Shown in pieces: positions 46,601 to 55,243 of a stretch of DNA of 64,000 nucleotides. Location of the stretch: contig NC_064047.1 of assembly GCF_932526225.1 (NCBI RefSeq), forward strand, positions 8,228,994 to 8,292,993. Direction: 5' to 3'. Position numbers and translations under genes: made by a program. Within the stretch, counting starts at the first letter, position 1. Each line of letters starts with the position of its first letter. Below the pieces are notes generated by a model. The model had not been told where the DNA came from. It did not search any database and worked only from the letters and a program-made list of their open reading frames with translations. The DNA comes from Nematostella vectensis (Eukaryota > Cnidaria > Anthozoa > Actiniaria > Edwardsiidae).

Positions 46601-49600
46601 CCGGCCTTGATAAGCGCATGCGCGACTTCGGTAGCGCCTTCGGTACATGCGGAGTGCAGAGCTGTGCCGCCGCTCGTGTCTCGCTCCTGCAAATACAAAA
46701 CGGTCAAGATGTGGATTTTTAGTACAGCACAGACTGAATGTGTTTTAACATTTCGCATTTTTGCATTTTAAAACACATCACACTTATAAAACAAGATTTG
46801 CTGCTATCTGAGCCTCGGCATGTTTTGAGCATGTACCTTAAATTTGTCGAAATCTCAGGCTAGCTGCTCTTATAAAAACGATCTTCTAAAAGAAAAGAGC
46901 GTATCTCATGTTGCGCCCCAAAAAAATGCCACTAACGTATTTGATGTTCAAGATGTTGGAATGAGGCTCTATATGCTTTGAGCTAGCAGATTTCCTTTAA
47001 GTTACAAGTTTTATCTCTTGTAACTTGTCTCGCAAAAACATATGTCTGCTGCGCGTTTTCTTACGTTTGAAACCCCCTCCCCAATTTGTTTTTCTAAAGT
47101 CGCAATTATTTTATAAAGAGACAATTTGGAACTGAGGACTGAAAGGTGAAAAGTTTCATGTGACGGCCTGTCGCAGCATAGTACTTGACGCAAAATAGCT
47201 GTCGTTGCGGCGGACGTCTCCCTCCCCTCCCTTGCTAAGAATAATGCTCTGTTGCTTACGTCGACTTTGACTGCAAGGCACTTGAGAAGTTCGACAGTGG
47301 AGTTCAGGTTACACTTGTTAGCCGCGTAGTGGAGGGGAGTAAGTCCATAGGTATCCTGAACATTAACATTCGCATCTTTACTCAGCAAGTACTGGATGAT
47401 AGCCGCATTTTGTGACTCTTCCACTGTAGGCTCTGGGATGTCTAGGGCTTCATCGCTACCCGCGGCCTTCAACAGAGCGTTCTGGGGACGAAGGAGATTA
47501 TAACACGTTATCTTATGGAAGGCGAATCACCCCGCCATTTTATGCTCCCGCTCAATGCCGAGTCACACAAAGCATCCATTTCCAGCGGCTAATTCAAGCA
47601 AGTAACCAATATATTTTTAATTGAATATTGTTAAAAACATATCAGACTTCATTCATAGCTTATTATTTTGAAGTTTCCTTGCGAATAAACCCTTTTTTCA
47701 CAATGATCAACAGCAAAAGAGTTGGTGATCGACATTCTTTAAGTTACACAGCAGCATATTCTGATAATAGAAAGAGCTTTGTCAAGTCAACTGATTGGTT
47801 AAGGCTGAGAGAGAGGCTATGAGGGTTATATCTGGTCCTGAAACAAAAGGAGCTCTTTTTCTTGTGTTATTTAGTTTGATAATGTGTAGGCGCATACACA
47901 GAGGGGGGGGGGGGGGGGGGGGGTGCAGAGTGCTCGCTCCCCCCTTGGTGGCCAAAAATGTTTTCTTCAAATACTATGCTTTTTCAATATAATATCTGTG
48001 ACTGCGTACCCCCCCTCCCCCTCAACCAATCCTGGGTACACGCCTTGGGCGAACAAGGGACGAAGCGAGGAGAATTCTGTGATACGTGCAGAGTATTATA
48101 AATTACCTGGATGACTTCAGCAACGTTAATGTCACTGGACATTACTTCACGGCTCATGCCTCGACGGAGCTTCGAAGAGACCCCAAAGCGTGCGGCAAAG
48201 TGCAAGGGCGTGGCCCCATCTTCCCCAGGAATATTTATATCTGTGGATAAATGAAGTGCAGTAAGATTTAAAAGGATGGACGGGGGCGGGGCGACAAGTT
48301 TAAATTGACACTTCTAGTCGTTCGTGTAGACGTGCTGTCTACACGAGAAACTTTTATTTTACAAATTTTCCGTGTGGTGATGCGGTAATGCCTTTAAACA
48401 GCGGTGATATAAAAATATAACAAAGTTTGTCATGACAATATGGTGCCTCTGACAAAGAGACAGACTGTGGCAGCAATAGCAGCGTTTTTAATAGTCCACA
48501 AGCATAAGAAAAGGGGGCCTACCAACTACTTTCATCGGGAAAACGTTTTGAGCATCTACACGATCAACTTTATGCACTAGGCAATCACAAAAAAAAAAAA
48601 ACTTGTCATTTTCCCCCGTCTACACGAGCACGTTTCTCATGTCACATAAAAATTGCCCGTGTAGACGGTTGCTTTCCTTCTCCAGAATATCTATATCTGT
48701 GGATATTTTAATCCCCGCGCTAGCATTGCAGGCAAAAACAGCCAAGATTTTTGGCCAGTAAAAATAGTCATAGTAGCATACCAAGTTGGGGGTTTTGTAA
48801 AGTAGTTCGTAACTACTATTTCTTTTGTCTTTTGGTCATGAGTTGAAAAGAGCGGTGTTCGTTATCCAAATTATTATTTTAGTATTCTAATAAGACTTGT
48901 ATAAAGTAGCAGCGATTTGCACAATTGAAGCATTCTCGATTGGCCTGGATAAATTTTCATGTCGCATTGAAATCGCCTCGAATTCCCATGCTATTTAAAC
49001 GTTGAGCTCGTGTGTGCTAAAACCGCCGCAAAAAAATGCAGCTGATGTTGCGTAACATAATTACTAGTTTTTTCTTCCCTAGCAGGTCCTTCTTGGTTTC
49101 CTTGGAATGTTTTGCGAATATGTTTATCACTTGCCTGCCCCGTTCTCCACCAATATCTTGACGACCTTCAGATGTCCATATCTGACGGCATAATGCAGGG
49201 GTGACGTTTTATCGTCATCGAGACGGTTCAACAGAAGCTGCTTTCTACTGTGGTGACGAGCAAGCTTGTTTAAGCGCTGTTCGATAAGCTCGGCTCTTCC
49301 ATCTCTCGCAGCCTAAGGAATAACACAAGTAGGATGAACGTCTCTAAAAATGCTCCGACGAAGGGCTAATGCTTGAAACGTAGGGGACTACACAGGTCTG
49401 AGAGAAGCACACAACATAGATTCTCCAGTGCAACCTTCCGGGAAGAGGGGGGAAGGGGGGGGGGGCTCTTCAAGGTAAAAGTGATAGGTATGCTCGTCGG
49501 GAAATTCGAAAAATACCCCTAAAATACATGCACACAAAAATTGTTACCCTAAAAAATACACCAGAAGCATTAAACAAACAATTTTAAACAGAAAAGCCTA

Positions 49601-51018
49601 TTTTTTTTTCTCGGATACCCCTAAAAAATACCGGAGGCCCAATTTTGACCCCTAAAAAATCGATAAGCATCCCTATCAATTCAACATGGAAAGAACGCCC
49701 CCGGGGCAACCTTATTTAAAACAGGTGTAAAAATAAAGTTAATAGCAAACAATTTCAAGAGGCCCAGAATAACTTTCAAATATTCCTTTCAATAAGAATA
49801 ACAACGGCAACAAATACAACAAAAACAGGTTTTAGGGTTGAATTCCGAAAAAAGTCAAGTTTTTATAAAGACAGTATACCATTATACATCCAGTTAAAAG
49901 ATCTAGACGGCAGAATACAATCTTTAATTGTTTAAGAATGTGAAAAATAAGGATGTATGTCATGTGTATATAAAGGGAATTTTATTGTAAAATATGGAAT
50001 GATAGATAACCTTTTTGTCGTGAATTTTACAGCTTATTTCTTGCTGTTTTATAAAGGATTGAGAACATTTTTACAAAACCCATGTCGTAACAGATGACTT
50101 ATTATAAAACACTTTACTAAGTCATGGTTCATTGACTAAAGCACTTTTCATTTAAAATAGATAGAAAATAAATAGAAATAACGCGATGCTATCGACACAT
50201 GATGACAATAAATGTTTAACCAAAACTTGAATATTATTGTTATTTCAAGTAGGCTCTATAAATTCTTAGTTTATGCAAGTTTGGACTTTATTATGACGCT
50301 ATCCCATGCACATAAAATGCACCATAAGATAAACTACTAATTAACACATTGGGATAACGAAAAAAAATTCAGAAGCAATAAGTAACAATTGAGGAAAATA
50401 GCACTGTATGACAAAAATTCAGAGCGAGATGTTATTTCCATTTCCAATCTTTATTTTTCAACATAGAAACAATAACCACAACAATCACAAATAAACAGGG
50501 CACTAACGAAAATTAAGATCATTCGTTTATATTTGCAAAATGGTCCGAAAATCTTAGGAACAGCAGGCTTACTAAAGATAATTTTAAATTTAAATATTAT
50601 TGCCAGTTTATATGGTTCTATTGCCAATAAGGTATATAATAGAATCAATCTACTAGAATAATCCATTCGCATGTTTGCCACTTTAATGGCTTTCGCTTTA
50701 CACTTGAATGGGTTCTATGTCGTGATGCTCTCTGTTACAACGTAAAACACAGGATTTTACACAGAAATAGGAGTCTCGATAGAAAACGGTTTCTGCTAGA
50801 GAATAACAACAACCTACCTGATGGAAGGTGATATTACTGTATTCGGGTGTTTCTGATACAACGGGAATCGGTAGTTCAGGTAGTTTCGGCAGAATTGGCG
50901 GCTGGTCGACATGGATAGGGTTTACTTGTGTCATCTCTATCGCTGCTTTTCCGTTAGCACTCGGATTCGTATGTACTTCGCCATCAGGATCTCTTAGATT
51001 GTAAGACATTACTTTCAT
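31100..51018 (-). CDS. TRPA1: TRPA1-type ankyrin transient receptor potential channel
   Basis: I joined 22 coding exons with consistent phases (about 1,206 residues): 50818-51018, 49135-49312, 48107-48240, 47260-47481, 46507-46686, 45593-45763, 44520-44677, 43653-43836, 43308-43415, 41169-41257, 40523-40669, 40126-40237, 39487-39623, 38939-39054, 37941-38221, 37018-37308, 36439-36569, 35612-35819, 33913-34071, 33270-33338, 32367-32537 and 31100-31273. Order of parts: Pro-rich N-terminus, 16 ankyrin repeats, linker, six membrane helices with pore, TRP helix, coiled coil. TRPA1 channels are tetrameric, plasma-membrane, calcium-permeable sensors of electrophilic irritants, oxidants or temperature. 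All splice sites are GT-AG except the second donor, which reads CAG-GCAAGT. The ATG at 51,018 is the first Met of a 67-residue exon; a further upstream exon cannot be excluded. Stimulus specificity cannot be read from the sequence. Confidence 0.92.
31335..31985 (+). repeat. Minisatellite in the last TRPA1-like intron
   Basis: About 20 copies of a roughly 30 bp unit built on CAATAGTGACTGCTGCAATA plus a variable ATG/GAT microsatellite. It is purely intronic. Long frames on the minus strand are repeat artefacts. Confidence 0.85.
32585..32805 (+). repeat. Tandem repeat of about 60 bp, intronic
   Basis: Three to four diverged copies share GGTAACGCAACGTATTA and CATTAAGGTATG. Located just upstream (transcript sense) of exon 32,367-32,537. 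Confidence 0.7.
33160..33855. mobile_element. Cluster of degenerate MITE copies around the TRP-helix exon
   Basis: At least four overlapping partial copies share a G-rich run, then GCGCAGTCATAGG, then CATATGGAAAA, at about 33,165, 33,430, 33,580 and 33,720. They belong to the same family as 27,661-27,823. The 69 bp coding exon 33,270-33,338 lies in the middle of the cluster. Confidence 0.55.
34085..34800 (+). repeat. CAT/ACC-rich minisatellite, intronic
   Basis: Units of about 30-60 bp built from CATTACCACCACCCTCATTA and TCATATTCATCAT fill most of the TRPA1-like intron between exons 33,913-34,071 and 35,612-35,819. Frames through it are low-complexity artefacts. Confidence 0.85.
35252..35580. 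mobile_element. MITE with CAGGCCCGTACCCAGG ends
   Basis: The left end CAGGCCCGTACCCAGG is mirrored by CCTGGGTACGGTCCTG on the right. G- and C-runs lie in the interior. It is inserted in a TRPA1-like intron, close to the exon 35,612-35,819 donor. Confidence 0.65.
35821..36060 (-). repeat. Intronic partial copies of the start of exon 35,612-35,819
   Basis: The text TACTGAACCACTC.CGACACC, which in the exon encodes CREWFSTVG, recurs at about 35,973-35,993 and would encode the same CREWFST. The neighbouring intron text around AAGGATCT is repeated three times in this interval. The copies therefore include a second splice-acceptor region upstream of the real exon. Confidence 0.75.
36247..36395. mobile_element. 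Short element with CAGGGGC...GCCCCTG ends
   Basis: The left end CAGGGGCATAGCCAGG is partly mirrored by CCACGCCCCTGA on the right, with a poly-G run inside. Intronic. Confidence 0.45.
37315..37610 (+). repeat. Irregular tandem repeat next to exon 37,018-37,308
   Basis: Roughly ten copies of CAGATAGTCACACAACTA-like units, 20-35 bp each, begin about ten bases from the splice acceptor of this exon. The exon itself is not included in the units. Confidence 0.7.
37659..37837 (+). mobile_element. MITE of the CAGGTGCGTACCCAGG family (intronic copy)
   Basis: Left end CAGGCACGTTCACAGGATTG, right end CCTGTGTACGCACCTG. The interior shares ATGACCCACTTTTTGG with the copy at 27,661 and has a run of about 20 G. 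Confidence 0.7.
38574..39041 (-). repeat. 94 bp tandem repeat containing an exon end and its splice donor
   Basis: Five copies have a period of 94 (last 93). Starts of the phrase GTCAATAAG are at 38,574, 38,668, 38,762, 38,856 and 38,949. The last copy is the real end of exon 38,939-39,054. Each intronic copy carries a near-copy of the coding text for PMRKLIDKLP followed by the donor G-GTACGCC. Confidence 0.85.
39181..39534 (-). repeat. 40 bp tandem repeat containing an exon end and its splice donor
   Basis: Eight intronic units plus the exon end, period exactly 40. Each unit carries the coding text for LDMAIDDGR and the donor GGAA-GTAAGTACTG of exon 39,487-39,623. Two to four substitutions distinguish units. 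Confidence 0.9.
40281..40610 (-). repeat. 94 bp duplication of an exon end with its splice donor
   Basis: The end of exon 40,523-40,669 (coding for GNVKCVKTLLNHGAAVD, then AG-GTATGG) is repeated once, 94 bp further into the intron, at about 40,427-40,500. A much shorter, decayed third match lies at about 40,281-40,300. Confidence 0.8.
41466..41936 (+). repeat. 94 bp tandem repeat, five copies
   Basis: The phrase CGCGTACATCTGGCTAAAG recurs every 94 bp, with copies almost identical (one or two changes each). It lies in the long TRPA1-like intron between exons 41,169-41,257 and 43,308-43,415. No coding exon of the channel is included. Confidence 0.9.
42171..42309. mobile_element. Near-perfect palindromic MITE
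   Basis: CAATACACCAGAAACTGGAA at the left is mirrored by TTCCAGTTTTTGGTGTATTG at the right. Arms of about 60 bp meet at CAGGGCAGTTTGCCCTG. The following 53 bp (to 42,362) is also shared with the copy at 51,739-51,882. Confidence 0.8.
42430..43290 (+). repeat. 13 bp minisatellite, intronic
   Basis: About 65 copies of alternating 13 bp units (TGGTGCATCCGTC and TGTTGTGTCCGTC types) run up to about 20 bases from the donor side of exon 43,308-43,415. They do not include the exon. The open frames in all phases come from the repeat. Confidence 0.9.
44788..44905 (+). repeat. AAAAC pentanucleotide microsatellite
   Basis: About 23 copies of AAAAC/GAAAC next to the exon 44,520-44,677 acceptor. Simple sequence. 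Confidence 0.95.
45874..46039. mobile_element. Small MITE with TA target sites
   Basis: TA-GGCCATTCCAGCCATAAG at the left is mirrored by CTTATTGCTGGAATGGCC-TA at the right. The 162 bp interior contains several GCGCGC blocks. Confidence 0.75.
47888..48046 (-). mobile_element. MITE of the CAGGTGCGTACCCAGG family (reversed copy)
   Basis: Reversed relative to the copy at 27,661. It has AGGCGCATACACAG at the left, CCTGGGTACACGCCTT at the right and a run of about 20 G. It ends about 60 bp from exon 48,107-48,240. Confidence 0.65.
48300..48672. mobile_element. Probable element with GTGTAGACG palindromic ends
   Basis: Palindromic clusters of CGTGTAGACG and CTACACGAG occur at 48,320-48,347 and 48,618-48,669, with non-coding sequence between. 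Intronic; borders uncertain. Confidence 0.4.
49482..49678. mobile_element. Short inverted-repeat element
   Basis: TGATAGGTATGCTCGTCG at the left corresponds to the reverse complement of CGATAAGCATCCCTATCA at the right. The interior repeats TACCCCTAAAA. Intronic. Confidence 0.55.
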
Positions 51019-52233
51019 CTATATGATAATATGCGCGAGCATTCAGCAACACTGTTCTTCGCTCGGCGACCATATAACACAAAATTTACATATAACACAA
51101 ACTGAATATGACGTCATAGGTTAGCTCGAGGCTCACCACAGCATTCCCATTGGACCAGAATGCATATGTTAATTTCCCTCCTCAAATAACACTAGATTAT
51201 ATTTTCTAGGAAAAATATATAAGAAAAAAAACATCAATCGTTTTTCGTACCAAAAATGATTAAATATGTGGTTACTCACTATCTTGTTTTGAGACTACCT
51301 CACTGCAAGCATTGTGAATGCCAACACAATAAAGCTGATCTCTAATCCCCTATCTTGTTACTAACCTGAACAAAACACTGAAATGCATGAGCAAACAAGC
51401 CTCTGGAAATTGTTTTATTAACAATAGTAGTTCACAATTTTCAACCCTTGCCATGCATTCAGACCTTCTATGTATTTTGTCTTGTGAATTTGTTGCTATG
51501 GATACTGTTGAGGCTAAAATTATTAAATAAATTACCACGTCAAGTATTGTTCTCATTTATTTCCTTCCGAGTCAAATTACAAGAATATAAAATGATTATA
51601 AGAATAACTATCCGAAAAATTAATTTGATTGATTTGTTAATTTTGTAATTTTTAAATCCTTCATCTGTGATCCCAAGCAGCTTTACAAACCCTACAATTT
51701 TAAATTATAACACTAACCGTATGTAGAAGTTTATCTTACAATACACCAAAAACTGGAAATCGACTCTGCCAAATTTTCGTCTTTAATAAGACTTCTTCAG
51801 GGGCCCTGATTTCCAGTTTTTGGTGTATTGTATTCATTGTTCTGGTACGAGATCGCGACAGTTTGGGATTTTTGATTCTATTAGAAGTTTTTCTTGAAAT
51901 AGCTACACAGGAACTGCATACAGCTTCCTTTCTTCCGATTGAATGTTCCATAATGAGTTACTGTAAATTCTACAGGTATGTAAATTTTTTATATAAATTT
52001 TTTTTTGTTAAGCACAATATCCAAGTTTTGAAGATTTTGCTGTTGTCAAGTAAGGTACTGTAGCTAGGACTGTTTTGATCAAATAGAATGCTTTGATTAG
52101 GAGTAAACGAAATTCAATAATAGCCATGGACAAAGTTCATGAAAGATATCAACAGATGGCTTGCCTATATGCAGAATGGCAATTATTATCACTATGATAA
52201 AACTAGTATTGGAGTAATGATTCATGTTTTTTT
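51019..52233. other. Intergenic: TRPA1-like 5' flank and oxidoreductase 3' flank
   Basis: No gene was recognised. A shorter copy (51,739-51,830) of the palindromic MITE at 42,171-42,309 lies here, with the same following 50 bp. The TRPA1-like promoter is presumably near 51,030-51,200, but no core element is distinctive. Confidence 0.5.
51739..51882. mobile_element. Second copy of the palindromic MITE
   Basis: CAATACACCAAAAACTGG is mirrored by CCAGTTTTTGGTGTATTG, with the central arms shortened. About 50 bp downstream of the palindrome matches 42,310-42,362, showing the mobile unit is larger than the palindrome. Confidence 0.75.
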
Positions 52234-55033
52234 TTATGAGGGCTCAATAAGGGTCGCTATGGCAATGCCTTTCTTATCATACTGGTCTGTATCTAGGCAA
52301 TTAAGCATGCAAGCCGCTACATCTGCACGTGGAATGCGGTGGGTGGTGCCAGTTTTGTTGCAGTAGACACCTTCTTCAATTTTGTATTTTCCATTTGGAG
52401 GATCTGCAAAAAGAGGAAACATAAACTTTTTCTCCTAGCGTATCACTGACTGCACCAAAAGAATTTTTAAACACGAGGTTCCGCTTTAAAAGGGAAAGCT
52501 CCTCCCACCCCCAAGCTCGATTTTGCAATTAAAATCAGAATACTGCCAAACTGTCACAAATCATAAGTCACCTGTAAAATTGCTCATCTCTGAGCCTCAG
52601 TCGGTTGGTACAGTATAAAACTTTTTCTGCACAGGTAAAAAAACAGTGTTGTAAAGAGAGTGGTGAATAATTGATTTGTCAACTCACGTTTTCGGTGCAA
52701 GTTTCCAAATTTTGTGTTATCCATAATATAGTGCATCTGCATATTCCCTGGATTATTGAGTGTGTTTTGCAGTAAGTGAAACAAAATTCAACCCACCATT
52801 AGTCAGTCCTGCAGGCCGCACTATGGTGTAGTTGATGCCTTCTTCCTTCTCAATCATGTGCTCCATGACACCCATGTCTTTAAGCATCCCATTTAGAAGA
52901 AGTGGCTTAATTATCCACTCTAGAGAGAACGGCCCCCCAGGAGTGGCCTCAGTACCCCATGATGTTTCAACAATCAGACGATTAACACCATGCCTACACA
53001 GTGAAATAAAAAATAAGTGATAGGTAATATAACATATACCTATTATCTAATGTAATAGAATTGCTAAAAAAAACTTTTTTCTCATATAAGTACATACCTC
53101 CCCCAAATAAACCCCTTCCTTAAAAGGTAGAAAGGGAGTCTCCCCCAAATAAATGGCATAATACATTTTAATTCACTTCTGCCTTAATTTTTAATATATG
53201 ACTTTCCTGTAAGATTTGTATCTAAAATTATTCTGCAGCCTCCAAAAATTACACCTCAACACCCTAAAAAAAAAAAAAAAAACATGAAATCATTTTTTTC
53301 TATTAGCAGAGAGCTGGATAACAGTCATGAAAAAAATTTCGATGCCAGATTTTGAATAGAGCTTAGCTTGCCCATTTAACAGCCCATTATTTATCCTATG
53401 TGCTCCCCACCCAGCTGACAGTTACTTACATCCAAACCCCCTCATCCTTTAAACCCCACAGGCTATGTGCCTGATAAACCAGGATAATTTATATACTTTT
53501 TCATAGTCTGTAGTATGCCCTTCATTGACTCAGAGTACTCCGTTGTTGGGTTGAAGATGCTGTGAAAAGCTGTTCCAAAAGTGGATAGGATTGCATCTTT
53601 TCCTTCAAATGAAGGAGAGAAGCTCTCAATATCAAATATATCTCCTTTTACAACAACCAGGTTGTCATTCCTAGACAGATAAAAAAAAACATGAGTCAGA
53701 GAGAAGAATTGGTACTGTGGAATCCTAATAATAATGATTCTGTTCAGATGACCTTTTAATATTTCCTTTTCATTGAGGTGCCCTTATTAGGCAGGTATAA
53801 ACTTGAAAAAAAAAATTTTATCAGGTCTGTGAAGACTGTTTTTTATAATGAGATGTCCTTATAACAGAGGTAGAAGCTTACAGAAAGATTATGGAGTTCT
53901 GTCAGGTCTATGAAAACTGTGTTCCTGATAACAAAGAGGCTTCTAGAGGAGGTAGGCTTCCACTTAGGTAAAAAATAAAATAGTAAATAACAATAATTTA
54001 TGCAGTAGTCATTTGAAACCCCCACCCCCATGGTACTGGGGAAGTGTGGGGTTAACGTGGGGTTTTAGAGCACTTTTGAACAAGAATCTGTCTCGAAGGG
54101 GGTGGGGGAATTGACAGTTTTTTACTCTAAGACTTCTCACCACCCTGGAGGTTTAAATACAAGTGAAAAGCATTACAAAATGTACTTTGCAAAGGTCATG
54201 TCAGTTTCTTGTTTGAGACTTTTTCTCTTCTGTAGCAAGAAAATCCATATACCAGCATGTGGCAAGTTGCATGGCAAAATGTGCAAAAACGATTAAGAAT
54301 GATAACTAAATACCATTTTAAGGCATGTAAATTTCAGGTAGTTGCCAATAGTTTGCATCCTGAGGGGTAGGGTCATTTGACTGCAGTTTTGTCCCAAAGA
54401 GGTGGGGGCTTTTCTGAGCTTTGTACAGGGTCAAACTCTAATTCCCACTCTTACCTGGAACCATGGAGATGGGGGTTCCAATTTCTTATATTGAAGACCT
54501 AGTGCTTTTCAGTTGTTATTAGTTTCAGTAAAGTGTTAATTTTGTACTTCAGAAGGAGAAATAAAAATGTTTAGATCAATTATCAGCTTTTTGTAGATTG
54601 TAGCTAGTAAATAAAAAAAATCAAAAGCAATTACTTAAGTATATCAAAAGTACTAGGTAGAAGGGGAATGTTGGAGGGGAGGGGGGTTGTTTTGGCCATA
54701 AAAGTACAGAGTTGGTACAATAAATTATTTATAACTGCGCATAAAGAAAAAAAACATGAAAGCGTCTATATTAGTTTTCGAGATCCAGGTCTACTCTACT
54801 CATCGATCAAAGTTCTACCTTCCTACAAACAAGAAATAAGTATTTTTAGTTACGCAACAAACATTTTCGCCATCCACATTTACATTAGCTTACTTGATCG
54901 TCATTTTCTCTGGACTTCTAGCGATGACAGTCACATGGTGACCTCTATCAAGCGCCTGTTGTACCACGTGTAGCCCTGTCTTTCCCGTGCCACCAAACAC
55001 AACAACCTTTTTGCTCGCTTGCACGGCCGCCAT
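52234..55033 (-). CDS. NAD(P)-binding oxidoreductase, NmrA/BLVRB-like atypical SDR
   Basis: Four exons, 54,894-55,033, 53,497-53,670, 52,797-52,993 and 52,234-52,403, join in phase across GT-AG sites and give 226 residues. The N-terminus is a Rossmann fold: a KKVVVFGGTGKTG strand-loop with the GxxGxxG pattern at residues 14-20, then HHVTVIARSPEK as the second strand. Further landmarks are VVVKGDIFD, AILSTFGTA, HGVNRLIVETSWG, INYTIVRPAGLT and RIPRADVAACML. This is the layout of small NAD(P)H-dependent reductases such as flavin/biliverdin reductase B and NmrA-like proteins, and the length fits. There is no classical YxxxK catalytic pair, as usual for this branch. The substrate is unknown. It is transcribed head-to-head with the DNMT2 gene. 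Confidence 0.85.
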
Positions 55034-55243
55034 CTTTCTAATCCAGTGCACAATGTGTCTGAAGTTCTAAGCGCGGGCTTCATGTGTTGCTGTTTTATGG
55101 TCACCCTGTGGTACTTGATTCTTATTCAGCGGTTGTCTTCATGATACTAATCCTTTATGATTTTCTAGAAATATGTTTGGCTCTTAACGATTTTGGAGCT
55201 AGGATAATATTATTGAGTCCCATGAAGTATTTGAGTCGTCAAG
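55034..55243. promoter_or_regulatory. Divergent promoter of the oxidoreductase and DNMT2 genes
   Basis: Only 210 bp separate the two start codons (55,033 on minus, 55,244 on plus), so both promoters and 5' leaders must lie here or overlap. No TATA box is obvious. Inferred from gene layout only. Confidence 0.55.

Larger units (their letters stand above)
38939..49312 (-). other. TRPA1: TRPA1-like ankyrin-repeat exon block
   Basis: The exons from 49,312 down to 39,487 encode residues about 102-675. I count 16 ankyrin repeats, most with the TPLHLAA-type signature (for example SPLHYAVRYGH, TPLHYAANKCN, TALHSACTEGA, QPLHLAAVSGN, TPLHLAAKYGR, TPLHLASRSGH). A longer non-canonical insertion lies in repeat 2 (exons 48,107-48,240 and 47,260-47,481) and another in repeat 5. 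This number matches vertebrate and insect TRPA1. The next exon (38,939-39,054) ends with a TPMRKLIDKLP motif that is also conserved after the last ankyrin repeat in vertebrate TRPA1. Confidence 0.88.
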
